Counted from the stretch's first letter, positions 1 through 8,609 are shown. The stretch: 64,000 bases of DNA from Patulibacter brassicae (GCF_033949425.1 NZ_JAXAVX010000012.1:1-64000), one strand, 5' to 3'. Notes: generated by a model not told the origin, from the sequence alone. Program-made: numbers and translations.

Positions 1-357
1 GCCCGTGGAGACCTTCGCGGCCATCATGTAGCCGAACGCGTAGGGGCCGATCTCGCGCAGGTCCGCGATCGCCGCGAACGCGCCGGCCACCGACGGGGTG
101 CCGACCTGCTGCGCCGCGTACGCGCCCTGGATCCCGATCACGAGACCCAGCGCGAAGACGAGGCCCAGGACGATGATCACCGACCCCGACACGAGGATCG
201 ACGCCTGCCGCAGGACCTCGGAGCGGTACGTCACCCACGCCTTCGGGGAGACGCACCCGCGCAGCACCTGCCACGCGAAGAACGACGTGTCCTGCACCCA
301 CTCCCAGCCGTCTCGCGCGCGGACGGCCATCCCGCGACCGTAGGCCGAGGTCGCCAT
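1..357 (-). CDS. YrbE/MlaE-family ABC permease, second of pair (partial, C-terminus beyond window)
   Basis: Integral-membrane permease of an Mce (mammalian cell entry) lipid importer. Only the first 119 residues are in the window; the reading frame runs off the left edge after AAKVSTG. The visible part contains an N-terminal tail, a first membrane segment (SILVSGSVIIVLGLVFALGL) and the conserved stretch GAFAAIADLREIGPYAFGYMM, closely matching the complete paralogue at 43160-43951. Its ATG shares one base with the TGA of the upstream permease gene (TGATG), so the two are translationally coupled. In known Mce systems the two YrbE proteins form the membrane channel under the MCE proteins. The rest of this first mce locus should lie to the left of the window. 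Confidence 0.9.
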   Translation of the reverse strand, partial: MATSAYGRGMAVRARDGWEWVQDTSFFAWQVLRGCVSPKAWVTYRSEVLRQASILVSGSVIIVLGLVFALGLVIGIQGAYAAQQVGTPSVAGAFAAIADLREIGPYAFGYMMAAKVSTG

Positions 358-1172
358 CAGCGGACCTCCGACAGGATCGGGTTCGTGGCCAGCAGGAACT
401 GCGTGAACACGTAGTCCATCGCGCCGATCGCCAGGAACGCGATCACCACGGCCTGGTTCACCGCGCGACCCACGCCCTCCGCGCCACCGGCGGCGTTCAT
501 GCCCTTGTAGCAGCAGACCAGCGCGATCATCGTCCCGAAGAGCGCGCACTTCGCGAACGACGCGCCGAGCTCCAGCGGCGTCGCGGTCGAGAAGAACGTC
601 GAGAAGAACGGCCCCAGCGGTGCGCCGTTCTGGACGATCACCATCACCGCGCCGATCACGCCGGCCAGCAGCGCGACGATGTCGCAGAGGATGCAGACGA
701 GGATGATCGCCAGCACCCGCGGCACGATCAGCGCCTTCACCGGATCGATGCCCAGCACCGACAGCGCGTCGGTCTCCTCGCGCACCTGCCGCGCGCCGAG
801 GTCCGCGCAGATCGCGGTCCCCACGACCCCCGCGATCACGATCGCGGTCACGAACGGCGCGAACAGCCGCACGACGATGATCACGTAGAGGCCGCCCAGC
901 CGGTCCAGCGCGCCGAACAGGCCCAGGAAGTTCACCGCCTGGATCCCGGCCGGACCGAACGAGAGCGCGAACGACGTGATCGCCAGCGGCACGATCGCGA
1001 TCTGGACCGCGAACCGGAACTGCGCCACGAACTCCGGGCCGTAGGAGAACGGCGGCCGCAGCGAGCGGACGAGGACCATCCACGCCAGGTGGAACATCCC
1101 GCCGATCTCCACCACCACCCGCGGCGGAGCGGGCAGAGAGAGACGCGACGAGGGCGCCGCGGACTGACTCAC
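357..1172 (-). CDS. YrbE/MlaE-family ABC permease, first of pair
   Basis: 271-residue permease of the first mce locus. It carries the MlaE/YrbE core: PFSYGPEFVAQFRFA near the N-terminus, SFALSFGPAGIQAVNFLGLFGALDRLGGLY, then DALSVLGIDPVKALIVPR and a C-terminal QFLLATNPILSEVR. About five membrane segments are visible. The chosen start is the GTG at 1172 (protein VSQSAAPSS), because AGAGGAG lies 7 bases upstream; a longer open frame to 1862 overlaps the divergent TetR gene and is not believable. The paralogue at 43951-44760 is near-identical through the membrane core. The TetR gene at 1425 is divergent and is a likely regulator. Confidence 0.93.
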   Translation of the reverse strand: MSQSAAPSSRLSLPAPPRVVVEIGGMFHLAWMVLVRSLRPPFSYGPEFVAQFRFAVQIAIVPLAITSFALSFGPAGIQAVNFLGLFGALDRLGGLYVIIVVRLFAPFVTAIVIAGVVGTAICADLGARQVREETDALSVLGIDPVKALIVPRVLAIILVCILCDIVALLAGVIGAVMVIVQNGAPLGPFFSTFFSTATPLELGASFAKCALFGTMIALVCCYKGMNAAGGAEGVGRAVNQAVVIAFLAIGAMDYVFTQFLLATNPILSEVR

Positions 1173-1424
1173 GACCGGCTCCTCTGGACCGGGACGTGTG
1201 GGCGCGATGGCCCGTTGATCGAAGCGTGTCGAAGCACCAGCGAAACCCGGGGCGGCGTACGCCGCCCCTCTCCTCTCACACATGCTGTCCGGACAACGTG
1301 CGTCCGGTGCAGCACGCACGGCACCGTACCGCATTCGACGGCGTCGCGTGAGTTTATTTTCAGAACTGAGAGTTCGTTCATTGTCGCCGGGCGTTCCGCC
1401 TCCGCCATCGGCGATGATCCACGC
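1173..1424. promoter_or_regulatory. Divergent promoter region, yrbE operon / TetR
   Basis: 252 bases between the permease operon and the divergent TetR gene. An AT-rich island around 1350-1380 stands out from the GC-rich background. It contains TTCAG-AA-CTGAG at 1359-1370 overlapping the perfect dyad GAACT-GAG-AGTTC at 1363-1375. Further left is the 10-base palindrome TGTCCGGACA (about 1285-1295). CGGACA half-sites and TTCAGnnCTGAr also occur in the regions in front of the paralogous TetR genes at 5789 and/or 48158, so these are candidate operators. No confident -35/-10 pair could be assigned. Confidence 0.55.
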
Positions 1425-2084
1425 ATGAGCAGCGCGGCGGATGGCAGCACCGAGGCACCCAAGGCGCCCTCGCGAACCGCGCGCCGACGAGCCGAGACGC
1501 GGCGCCGTCTCCTCGATGCCGGACGGGTCGTGATCAGCGAGCGCGGCGTCGCCGGACTGCGCATCACCGACGTCACGGAGCGCGCCGACGTCGCCCTCGG
1601 CTCCTTCTACAACCACTTCGAGTCCAAGGAGGCGCTGGTCGACGAGGTCGTCCGCCAGAGCCTCGCGGAGATCGTCGATGCGATCCTCCAGACGACGCCG
1701 GCGGACGGCGATCCAGCCCCGATCATCGCCGCGTCGATCAGGCGCTTCGTCGCACTGGCCCACGACCAGCCCGACTTCGCCCGACTGGTGGTGAACCTCG
1801 ACCACGCCGACGTCGTCTTCATCGCGGCGGTCGAGCCGGCGGCGCGCGACGCGATCTCGCAAGGCCTACGAAGTGGCCGGTTCTCCGTCCCGGATCTCGA
1901 CACCGCCGTAGTCACCCTGTCCGGCGGCGCCATGGCACTGATTCGCGCGATCGTCGAAGGCCGGTACGCCGACGCCGCCGGCGCCCGCCACTACGCCGCG
2001 CAGACGCTGATCAGCCTCGGCGTGGCGCCGGACGAGGCGCGGGCGCTCGCCGACGCGCCGCTCGACGGCGAGGGCCGGGCCTAG
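1425..2084 (+). CDS. TetR-family transcriptional regulator
   Basis: 219-residue TetR regulator. The N-terminal helix-turn-helix is clear: RRAETRRRLLDAGRVVISERGVAG, then ITDVTERADVALGSFYNHFESKEAL (residues about 25-75). The C-terminal ligand-binding half is all-helical. It is one of three close paralogues in the window (others at 5789 and 48158) sharing the phrase TERADVALGSFYN.F..K. and a similar C-terminus (TAVVTLSGGAMALIRAIVEG, SLGV). The ATG at 1425 was preferred; an upstream open frame starting at 1089 runs back over the yrbE coding region. It is divergent from the yrbE pair, so repression of lipid uptake genes is a reasonable but untested role. Ligand unknown. Confidence 0.93.
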   Translation: MSSAADGSTEAPKAPSRTARRRAETRRRLLDAGRVVISERGVAGLRITDVTERADVALGSFYNHFESKEALVDEVVRQSLAEIVDAILQTTPADGDPAPIIAASIRRFVALAHDQPDFARLVVNLDHADVVFIAAVEPAARDAISQGLRSGRFSVPDLDTAVVTLSGGAMALIRAIVEGRYADAAGARHYAAQTLISLGVAPDEARALADAPLDGEGRA

Positions 2085-2120
2085 GACCCCCGGCCTGCGC
2101 GCCTGCGGGGCTTCGATGTA

Positions 2121-2153
2121 CGGGCCGCGCTCCGTGCGCGGAGCCGCGGCCCG
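2121..2153. terminator. Hairpin between convergent genes
   Basis: CGGGCCGCG + CTCCG, loop TGCG, then CGGAG, one bulged C, CGCGGCCCG. The 14-pair interrupted stem lies between the TetR stop at 2084 and the converging gene stop at 2173. It can serve both directions. No long U-tract follows. Confidence 0.6.
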
Positions 2154-2172
2154 ACGTGCCTGCCCGTTGGGG

Positions 2173-3231
2173 CTACGCGATCGCCTTCGCGCGCCGCTCC
2201 GCGGTGCGCGCGTGCTGGTACCGGTCGTACCAGAGCTCCTGGTAGGTCGAGTGGGCCACGCGGCCCTGCTCGTCCTCCCAGCGGTAGACCGTGTCGCGGA
2301 AGGACGCGTTCGGCCAAGCCGGGACGTTCGCCGCCGCGATGGCCTCGCCGCGGAACCGGTAGACGGTGCCGTCCTCGGCCTCGGCCTCGACGGTCTGGCG
2401 GGTCACGACGTCGAGCTGCGGGTGGTACTCCTGCGCCTCGCGCCGCACGCGCGTGATCCCCTTCGTCTCGCCGCCCTCGACGACCCAGGCGTAGTGGTGC
2501 GTCGGCGCGCCCTCCGGGAACTCGAACAGGCCCTTCCAGGCCGGGTCGCTGTCGGGGTGCTCGAAGCTGATCTGGTTGAAGATCAGGTCCTCGCCGAAGT
2601 ACATCGGCGTCCAGCCGACGGGCGGCATCGGTCGCGGACCACCCCGCCGCTCCTCGCGGACCTGGCCCCAGGAGCGGTCGCGCGGGTAGTGGCTGTCGAT
2701 CGCGTGCTGCTCGTCGCCGAGCCTCAGCGTCCCCGTCGCGTGCATGAACTGCTCGGAGCCGCCCGTGACGGCGACCTTCCCGGACCCGTGATGGCCCTCC
2801 TCGCCCGGGACGATGTGCCCACGCGCCAGCAGCGGCGTGACGGCCTCGTGGATCGTGTCGAAGGACGCCGCGCCGTCGCCGCTGTCGTAGCTCACGCGGA
2901 ACCGGCGACCGGGCTCCAGGACCTCGATCCGCAGGCCGTTGGCCGTCTGGAAGGCCCCGTCCTGGACCTCCGGCCACGGCATCGTCATCTGGTAGTCCTG
3001 GTGCAGGTTGTCCGTGGTGTGGACGTTCTCCAGCCCCTGGAACAGGACGACGCCGCCCTGGACGAGCGGGAAGGCGGGCATCCAGCGGACGTAGAGGAAC
3101 GCCCCGATCGACGCCTCCGGCACGGAGAAGCCGAAGTAGTGCGTGTGGATCGTGTGGGGGTTCCACTCCACGCCCGCGTCGGGGCGGGCGATCCAGAGGT
3201 CGCTCTCGGGCGGGCGGGTGGCAAGGGCCAT
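2173..3231 (-). CDS. CrtC/DUF7064-like protein (hydroxyneurosporene synthase-like fold)
   Basis: 352-residue soluble protein without signal peptide. The sequence (HYFGFSVPEASIGAFLYVRW, ENVHTTDNLHQDYQMTMPWPE, then DSHYPRDRSWGQVREER and QISFEHPDSDPAWKGLFEF) resembles the large CrtC-like/DUF7064-type family often found beside lipid, steroid and terpenoid genes in actinobacteria. CrtC itself hydrates carotenoids, but most members have no known reaction, so the function is open. GAGGAGAGACCC immediately precedes the ATG at 3231. It lies downstream of, and on the same strand as, a TetR gene and a phytoene-desaturase-like gene, which suggests a shared terpenoid or hydrophobic substrate. The stop is 88 bases from the converging TetR gene. 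Confidence 0.7.
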   Translation of the reverse strand: MALATRPPESDLWIARPDAGVEWNPHTIHTHYFGFSVPEASIGAFLYVRWMPAFPLVQGGVVLFQGLENVHTTDNLHQDYQMTMPWPEVQDGAFQTANGLRIEVLEPGRRFRVSYDSGDGAASFDTIHEAVTPLLARGHIVPGEEGHHGSGKVAVTGGSEQFMHATGTLRLGDEQHAIDSHYPRDRSWGQVREERRGGPRPMPPVGWTPMYFGEDLIFNQISFEHPDSDPAWKGLFEFPEGAPTHHYAWVVEGGETKGITRVRREAQEYHPQLDVVTRQTVEAEAEDGTVYRFRGEAIAAANVPAWPNASFRDTVYRWEDEQGRVAHSTYQELWYDRYQHARTAERRAKAIA

Positions 3232-3323
3232 GGGTCTCTCCTCGTGTTGCGCGACGACGGGCCCGCGGGATGCCGCGGGACGGATACGGGGGGGGGGTCG
3301 GGGGCGGCGCGGGGCGGCCGCGA

Positions 3324-3974
3324 TCAGGGCTCGTCGGACGGCGTCGGGCTCGGGCCGTAGAGCGCGAGCCAGGCGACCTCGGCCATCGCCCAGGCGTTGC
3401 GGCGCCGCGCCGCGGGACCGACCGACGCGAGCAGCCGGCCGGTGCCGTGCAGCAGCATCGCCACGAGCCACGCGGCGGTGGGGCCGGGGTCGATCCCCGG
3501 CCGCATGAGGCCGGCCGCGTCGTGCGCGGCGATCTGCTGCTCGAGCCGGACGCGGACCTCGTCGATCCGCTCGTCGAGCTCGCGCGACGCCCGGGCCAGG
3601 CCGAGGCCCGGCAGCAGCGCCGAGCTGACGTGCGGGTGGCGGTTCAGGCCCTCGCCGATCTCCTCGGCGGCCCGCGCGATCGCGTGGACCGGCACCTGGA
3701 CCTCGCCCTCGAGGAGCCGCTGCCCCGGCCGGAACAGCCCCTCGACGAGGTGCAGGCCGATCGCGGTCAGCAGATCGGCCTTGCCCTCGAAGGCGTAGTA
3801 GAAGGTCGACCGCGGCAGTCCGGCGAGCTCCAGCAGGTCGGCCAGGCCGACCTCCTCGAGGCTCCGGCTGCGCCCGAGCAGCTCGTCGAGCGGCCCGACG
3901 AGCATGCCGACGAGCTCGCTGCGCCGCTGCTCGCGGCGCTGGGCAGGGGTGGCGCGGCGGGACACGGTGACCAT
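3324..3974 (-). CDS. TetR-family transcriptional regulator
   Basis: 216-residue TetR protein. The helix-turn-helix is LEEVGLADLLELAGLPRSTFYYAFEGKADLL (residues about 38-70); the rest is an alpha-helical ligand domain ending EVAWLALYGPSPTPSDEP. It sits between a phytoene-desaturase-like gene (12 bases upstream) and the CrtC-like gene, all on the minus strand, so it is probably co-transcribed with the flavoenzyme. Being embedded in the operon rather than divergent, it may regulate that operon or a distant target. Confidence 0.9.
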   Translation of the reverse strand: MVTVSRRATPAQRREQRRSELVGMLVGPLDELLGRSRSLEEVGLADLLELAGLPRSTFYYAFEGKADLLTAIGLHLVEGLFRPGQRLLEGEVQVPVHAIARAAEEIGEGLNRHPHVSSALLPGLGLARASRELDERIDEVRVRLEQQIAAHDAAGLMRPGIDPGPTAAWLVAMLLHGTGRLLASVGPAARRRNAWAMAEVAWLALYGPSPTPSDEP

Positions 3975-3986
3975 GATCGCCCCTGT

Positions 3987-5666
3987 TCAGCGCGTGGCGG
4001 CGAAGGCCTTGCGCGCGGCGGCGCGCGCGCCGATGACCCCGCGCTTGCGCAGCAGCCGCAGCGCGGCCTGCTGCCCCGGGATGCCCGCGATGCCGCCCGT
4101 CGGGTGCGTGCCCGCCCCGGTGATGTAGAGCCCGGGGATCGGGGTGTCGTAGGAGGAGAACCCCGGCGCGGGCCGGAACGGGCCGAACCGCATCATGAAC
4201 GGGTCGACGTGGTAGACGTTGCCGCCGGGCACGAAGAACCGCTCCTCGAGGTCCGGCGGCCCCATCGTGCGCACGTCGATGAGGAGCTCCTCGATCCCGT
4301 CGTAGACCGACGACAGGTCGGCGAGGACCTTGCGCTGGACCTCGTCGCGGACCTCCTGCCACGGGACCTGCGGGCGCGACGGGATGATCCCCGACCAGAC
4401 CCAGAGCGTGTCCTGTCCGGCCGGTCCCTGCGTCGGGTCGATCGCCGTCGGCACGATCGAGATGAACGGGATCCGCTCCGGCCACCGGCCCGCCACGGAG
4501 TCGTCCCACGCCCGGATGTGGTCCTCGTAGGTGTGCCAGGAGACGATCGGCTCGCGGAGGTCCAGGCCGTCCTCGCGCCACGCGTTGTGTCGGGTCGGGA
4601 CGATCCGGCCCTTCAGCGCCATGTCGATCTTCAGGTTGCCCGCGCCGGTGTTCTGGGTCGGGATCCCTGCCACCCGCCGCTGCAGCTGGTCGTCCAGCAC
4701 GCCCTCCGGCAGCAGCTGGTTGAACGTCGCCACCGGGCTGCACGCCGCCACCACGACGTCGGCGCGGTACTCGTCGCCGCCGGCCAGCCGCGCACCGACG
4801 ACCGTCCCGCGCTCGACGATCAGCGACTCCACGACCGCGGACGTCCGGATCCGGCCGCCGTTGGAGCGCAGGGACGAGGCCAGGGCGCGCGGCAGCGCGC
4901 CGGAGGCACCCTCGAAGCGCCACGACCCGGTCCGGTGGCAGATCCCGAGGTAGATCAGCGCCCACCCCGTCCCGTCCTGGCGCATCCAGCAGAACGGCGG
5001 CATCGACGCCATCGCCGCGCGCACGAGCGGATGCTCGAAGTACTCGAGGATCAGGTCCTCGTGCGCCCCGGTGAAGAACCGCACCAGCGGCGCGATCTCC
5101 TTGCGGTGGCGGATCGCGGTCGGGATCGCCTCCAGGACCGTCTTCGGACGCGGCCGCAACGGGTGCCCGGTGAGGTACGGGAAGACGAGCGACACGCCGG
5201 CGTCGAGCATCCGCGCGAACCGCCGGTAGGCCTCGGCGTCCTTGCGCGAGAAGCGCCCGATCTCCTGCGCGGTCTTCTCGGCGTCCTGCCAGAACGCCAG
5301 CGACGGGCCCTCCGGCTCGAGGTGCACGTGGAACGGGTCGGCGTAGAGCCGCCGCAGGCCGTGACGCTCGAGCTGCAGGTCCTCGTTGATCGTCGTGCCG
5401 TAGAACAGCGACGCCTGGATGCCGCCCTCGCTGAAGACGTGCTCCGGCGCGTCCGGGAAGATCGCGTTGGCCGTCAGCATCCCGCCGATCTCGTGGTAGG
5501 CCTCCAGCACCTGGACGTCCAGGCCGGCCTTCGCGAGGTACGCCGCGGTCGTCAGGCCGTTGTGACCCGCCCCGATCACGAGCGCGTCGGAGCGCCGCGG
5601 GCCATCGGCGCCACCGGGCGCATCCGGGGTCTCGATCGCGGGGGCAGGGCCGGTGAAGGAGGACAT
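3987..5666 (-). CDS. Phytoene-desaturase-like NAD(P)/FAD-dependent oxidoreductase
   Basis: 559-residue flavoprotein. The N-terminal dinucleotide fold is ALVIGAGHNGLTTAAYLAKAG followed by the acidic end of the second strand (QVLEA), and the C-terminal FAD motif is GLYITGAGTHPTGGIAGIPG. This places it with the CrtI/COG1233 (PYROXD2-like) group, whose members desaturate or isomerise carotenoids or retinoids, or have unknown substrates. The start at 5666 (MSSFTG) is preferred to an in-frame ATG at 5756 because the N-terminal dinucleotide motif follows it normally and because the upstream stretch holds operator-like dyads. No phytoene synthase is in the window, so carotenoid synthesis is not implied. 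Divergent from the TetR gene at 5789. Confidence 0.85.
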   Translation of the reverse strand: MSSFTGPAPAIETPDAPGGADGPRRSDALVIGAGHNGLTTAAYLAKAGLDVQVLEAYHEIGGMLTANAIFPDAPEHVFSEGGIQASLFYGTTINEDLQLERHGLRRLYADPFHVHLEPEGPSLAFWQDAEKTAQEIGRFSRKDAEAYRRFARMLDAGVSLVFPYLTGHPLRPRPKTVLEAIPTAIRHRKEIAPLVRFFTGAHEDLILEYFEHPLVRAAMASMPPFCWMRQDGTGWALIYLGICHRTGSWRFEGASGALPRALASSLRSNGGRIRTSAVVESLIVERGTVVGARLAGGDEYRADVVVAACSPVATFNQLLPEGVLDDQLQRRVAGIPTQNTGAGNLKIDMALKGRIVPTRHNAWREDGLDLREPIVSWHTYEDHIRAWDDSVAGRWPERIPFISIVPTAIDPTQGPAGQDTLWVWSGIIPSRPQVPWQEVRDEVQRKVLADLSSVYDGIEELLIDVRTMGPPDLEERFFVPGGNVYHVDPFMMRFGPFRPAPGFSSYDTPIPGLYITGAGTHPTGGIAGIPGQQAALRLLRKRGVIGARAAARKAFAATR

Positions 5667-5788
5667 CGCGTTCCGATCTCTGGACGGGCGCGCTGCCGCG
5701 CGCTGTTCCGGACAGTCCGCCCACACTGAGCGTCTGTTCAGGTCTGAATGTAGCATCAGTCACACCCCGAGCCGGAAGAATCTCCGAC
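5667..5788. promoter_or_regulatory. Divergent promoter/operator region, flavoenzyme / TetR
   Basis: Contains two perfect dyads: CGGAC-A-GTCCG at 5709-5719 and TTCAG-GT-CTGAA at 5737-5748. GAATGTAGCAT at 5746-5756 follows. The TAGCAT looks like a -10 element and lies about 32 bases before the TetR start, the same distance as GAATCTAGCAT at 48116-48126 before the paralogous TetR gene. The dyads are probable TetR operators controlling both directions. Confidence 0.6.
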
Positions 5789-6442
5789 GTGCCCGACCCA
5801 CCCGCCCCGACCGACGCCGCGCCCACGACCCGCGTGGCCCGCCGCCGCGCGCGCACCCGCGAGCGACTGCTCGAGGCGACCCGGGCGCTGATCGGCGAGA
5901 AGGGCGTCTCCGGCCTGCGGATCAGCGAGATCACCGAGCGGGCCGACGTGGCGCTGGGCTCCTTCTACAACCACTTCGAGGCGAAGGACGACGTCGTCGC
6001 CGCGGTCGTCGGCGAGGCGCTGCAGGAGCTCGCCGCGTCCGTCGCCGGCGACGACCTGCCGGAGCCCCACGACGACGCCGTCGTCGTCTGCACGGCGATC
6101 CGGCGGTTCGTCGACCTCGCCTACGACGACGGCGAGCTCGCGCGCCTGCTCGTGAACCTCTCCACGAGCGACGCCGTCTTCGCCGCCGCGGTGCAGCCGT
6201 TCGCCCGGCGCGCCGTCGCGCGCGGCGTCGCGGCGGGACGCTTCTCGGTCGCGACCCCGGAGGTCACCGTCGTCTGGATCACGGGCGGCGCGCTCGCGGT
6301 GATGCGCGCGATCGTCGACGGACGCGACCTGGGCCCCGAGGCCGGACGCGAGCTCGCCGAGCAGAGCCTGCTGGCCCTCGGCGTCCCCGCGGAGGACGTC
6401 CGCCGGATCGTCGAGGCCGGCGACGCCGGCGGCCGCGCCTGA
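5789..6442 (+). CDS. TetR-family transcriptional regulator
   Basis: 217-residue TetR regulator starting at GTG. HTH: RTRERLLEATRALIGEKGVSG, then ISEITERADVALGSFYNHFEAKDDV (residues about 20-70). It is the closest relative in the window of the regulators at 1425 and 48158 (shared FYNHFE.K, RRFVDLA, LVNLS..DAVF, SLLALGVP). Divergent from the phytoene-desaturase-like gene, with operator-like dyads between them, so autoregulation plus control of that gene is the simplest reading. Confidence 0.93.
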   Translation: MPDPPAPTDAAPTTRVARRRARTRERLLEATRALIGEKGVSGLRISEITERADVALGSFYNHFEAKDDVVAAVVGEALQELAASVAGDDLPEPHDDAVVVCTAIRRFVDLAYDDGELARLLVNLSTSDAVFAAAVQPFARRAVARGVAAGRFSVATPEVTVVWITGGALAVMRAIVDGRDLGPEAGRELAEQSLLALGVPAEDVRRIVEAGDAGGRA

Positions 6443-6467
6443 GCGCCGCCGCCGACCGGGCGGCCGC

Positions 6468-7580
6468 TCAGCCGCGGTTGCCGATGAACGTCTGCGCCTC
6501 GCCCGTCGGAGCGTCGAACCCGATGAGCTTCGCCAGCAGCTGGCTCGCCGGGTTGTTGAGCTTCATCGTCGCGTCCGGCGGCAGGAAGCCGACCTCGACC
6601 ATGAGCCGGCCGGCCCGGTGCATGATCGCCGAGAGCCGGACCGCCGCGAAGACCTCGTAGTAGTCGAGGTCGCGGACCGTCGTCCCGCTCGCGCGCTCGT
6701 AGATCGCCACGAGCTCCTCGCGCGCGGGGATGCCGTCGGGCATCGGCACGCCGATCCCCTCCGTGTGGTGCCGGAGGATGAAGATCCACCAGGCGAGGTC
6801 CATCTCGGCCGTGCCGATGTCGACCATCTCCCAGTCGAGCGTCGCCGCCACCGACAGGTCGTCGCCGAAGATCTGGTTGCCCGGCCGGGCGTCGCCCCAG
6901 TTGAGGACCGGCGGGCCCTCCTCGGCGGGCTTGTTCTCGCCCAGCCACGCGAAGCCCGCCTCGACGGCCGGGTTCTCGTCCTCGCCCCGGGCCCAGTCGA
7001 AGTACGCGCGCCACGTCTTGAGCTGCTCGTCGATCCGCGACGCGCCGGGGTTCGTCTCCAGCGAGCCGAGGCCGATCGCACGCCAGTCGGCCGCGTGGAT
7101 CGCGGCCATCCCCGCGAGCGACTGCTCGACGAGGCGGCGGCGGTCCTCCGCCGACAGCTCGGCCACCCAGCCGGCGGCGGTGAAGGGCGGATCATCAGCG
7201 GGGATCCGCCCGGCGATCCGGTCCAGCACGAGGAACTGCCCGCCGAAGACCGACTCGTCCTCCTCGATCCACCAGGCCTTGGGGATCGGGACGCCGGTGC
7301 CCGCCAGGGCGTCGACGACCGCGAACTCCTTCGGCAGGTCGAACGTCGGGAAGACGCCCGGCGTCGACGGCGCGACGCGGGCGACGAGCTCGTGCGTCTC
7401 GCGCGCGCCGTCCGACGTCCACGCCGCGTCGAAGAGGATCGTCTCGGCCGACAGGCCGGCCGCGCTGGGCGTCGTGACGTTCGTGACCTCGATGTCGGTC
7501 GCGTCGGGCAGCTTCGTGGCCAGCCAGCCCTCGAGGGCCTTCGCGGCGGCGGCGGGATCGGTGGTGTTCTTCAGCGCCAT
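6468..7580 (-). CDS. Phosphotransferase-family protein (APH/ACAD10-type kinase fold)
   Basis: 370 residues of aminoglycoside-phosphotransferase-like kinase fold. The catalytic-loop equivalent is VLNWGDARPGNQIFG and the metal-binding strand is ATLDWEMVDIG; the N-lobe contains GLSAETILFDAAW and ELVARVAP. This subfamily (related to the N-terminal domain of human ACAD10) is common near acyl-CoA and lipid-degradation genes and is thought to phosphorylate hydroxyacyl or other small substrates rather than drugs; I would not call it a resistance gene. GGAGTGAG precedes the ATG. It lies downstream of an AveC-like gene on the same strand but behind a strong hairpin (7649-7672), so it may be transcribed separately. 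Confidence 0.85.
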   Translation of the reverse strand: MALKNTTDPAAAAKALEGWLATKLPDATDIEVTNVTTPSAAGLSAETILFDAAWTSDGARETHELVARVAPSTPGVFPTFDLPKEFAVVDALAGTGVPIPKAWWIEEDESVFGGQFLVLDRIAGRIPADDPPFTAAGWVAELSAEDRRRLVEQSLAGMAAIHAADWRAIGLGSLETNPGASRIDEQLKTWRAYFDWARGEDENPAVEAGFAWLGENKPAEEGPPVLNWGDARPGNQIFGDDLSVAATLDWEMVDIGTAEMDLAWWIFILRHHTEGIGVPMPDGIPAREELVAIYERASGTTVRDLDYYEVFAAVRLSAIMHRAGRLMVEVGFLPPDATMKLNNPASQLLAKLIGFDAPTGEAQTFIGNRG

Positions 7581-7648
7581 CGTGGGCTCACTCCTCGGTG
7601 TCGTACGGGCGGCGGAAAGCCAGGAGGGACCGCGTGGCGGCCCCGGGG

Positions 7649-7672
7649 CCGGGGGCGCCGCGGCGCCCCCGG
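7649..7672 (-). terminator. Perfect 12-bp-stem hairpin after AveC-like gene
   Basis: CCGGGGGCGCCG directly followed by its reverse complement CGGCGCCCCCGG, a 24-base perfect palindrome starting about 26 bases beyond the stop of the minus-strand gene ending at 7698. Probable terminator separating that gene from the kinase-like gene. Confidence 0.6.
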
Positions 7673-7697
7673 ATGCTTCGCGGGACGCGACGCGCGG

Positions 7698-8609
7698 TCA
7701 GACCGCGGCGCCGGCCGGCTCCTTCGCGCGGGGGCCGGACGGGATCGTGATCGGCGGCGGCGGGACGTCGCCTTCCTTCACGCCGAAGATCGCGGCCTTG
7801 ATGATCGCCCCCTTGCCCTTCAGCGGCACCTCGTCCTCGGGACGGGCGACGACGAAGGAGAGGACCCACACGCAGATCAGCGCGAGACCGACGGTCACGA
7901 GGAACGCCAGGTAGGAGACCCAGAGCGCCGCGTCGAGGTTCAGCGCGGTCCAGACGGGCCAGGCGGCGGCGCCGTTGCCGATGCCGTCGGCCATCGGGAT
8001 GAACGGGATGATCATCGCGATCCGCCAGCCGGTCAGGTACGGCTTGAGGCGGTAGATGAGCGCGCCGGCCGTCAGCGGCATGATCGGGTTGACGAACACC
8101 CACCAGAGCGGCAGGCCCCAGAAGTTCATCGGCTGCGGGCCGTAGTACTCGTAGGCGCCCATCAGCACGCCGGGGCTCTCGAGGAAGATGTTGATGCAGA
8201 CGTCCATCGCGTAGAGCTGGAACAGCCCCTTCACCGTCACGCCGTTGGAGAAGATCCGGTACGCGAGGTACGCCAAGCCGCCGACGTACCAGATGTAGAC
8301 GAAGTTGATGAAGAGCGGGAAGTCCCGCCCCATCGACGAGAACGTCGTGAGGGCCGCGCCCTCGCGGATGTAGCAGAGGCCGAGCGTGTCGACGATCGGC
8401 TCGAAGAGGCACGCGATGCCGCCGCCGATGAGGCAGACGAGCAGCAGCGGGCCCTTCCCGGTGACCAGGTGCCGGATCGCGAAGAACAGCCCGATCGCCA
8501 CCGGGATCCCGAGGAAGATCGTGAAGATGATCTCCGGGGTCAGCGGCATCTCCGTCGTGGGGTGCTCCGGGATCGCCCGAGCGGCGAGCACGGTCGGCGT
8601 GAAGGTCAT
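7698..8609 (-). CDS. Polytopic membrane protein, AveC-like (uncertain family)
   Basis: 303 residues with about seven or eight hydrophobic segments. Notable phrases are FEPIVDTLGLCYI, FLESPGVLMGAYEYYGPQP and NFWGLPLWWVFVNP. A paralogue at 50282-51235 shares the pattern (GEPMLDLVGHL, MEHPGVMMGVYEYYGQQP, FYWSFTNG). Length and topology recall the actinobacterial AveC-like family (AveC of avermectin synthesis is its namesake), but I recognise it from memory only, so the family is tentative. The acidic residues before PGV and the YEYYG motif inside membrane segments suggest an enzyme or pigment/terpenoid-handling protein rather than a plain transporter. GAGGAG precedes the ATG at 8609. Divergent from a limonene-epoxide-hydrolase-like gene. 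Confidence 0.6.
   Translation of the reverse strand: MTFTPTVLAARAIPEHPTTEMPLTPEIIFTIFLGIPVAIGLFFAIRHLVTGKGPLLLVCLIGGGIACLFEPIVDTLGLCYIREGAALTTFSSMGRDFPLFINFVYIWYVGGLAYLAYRIFSNGVTVKGLFQLYAMDVCINIFLESPGVLMGAYEYYGPQPMNFWGLPLWWVFVNPIMPLTAGALIYRLKPYLTGWRIAMIIPFIPMADGIGNGAAAWPVWTALNLDAALWVSYLAFLVTVGLALICVWVLSFVVARPEDEVPLKGKGAIIKAAIFGVKEGDVPPPPITIPSGPRAKEPAGAAV

Noticed and set aside
2173..5934. A 1253-codon frame that includes the CrtC-like protein at its end
   Set aside because: Only the last 352 codons encode a real protein; the rest is a shadow of the TetR and flavoenzyme genes. The ribosome site at 3231 marks the start.
6468..7580. Aminoglycoside resistance gene
   Set aside because: The fold matches, but the sequence belongs to the ACAD10-like group found with lipid genes; no feature supports drug phosphorylation.
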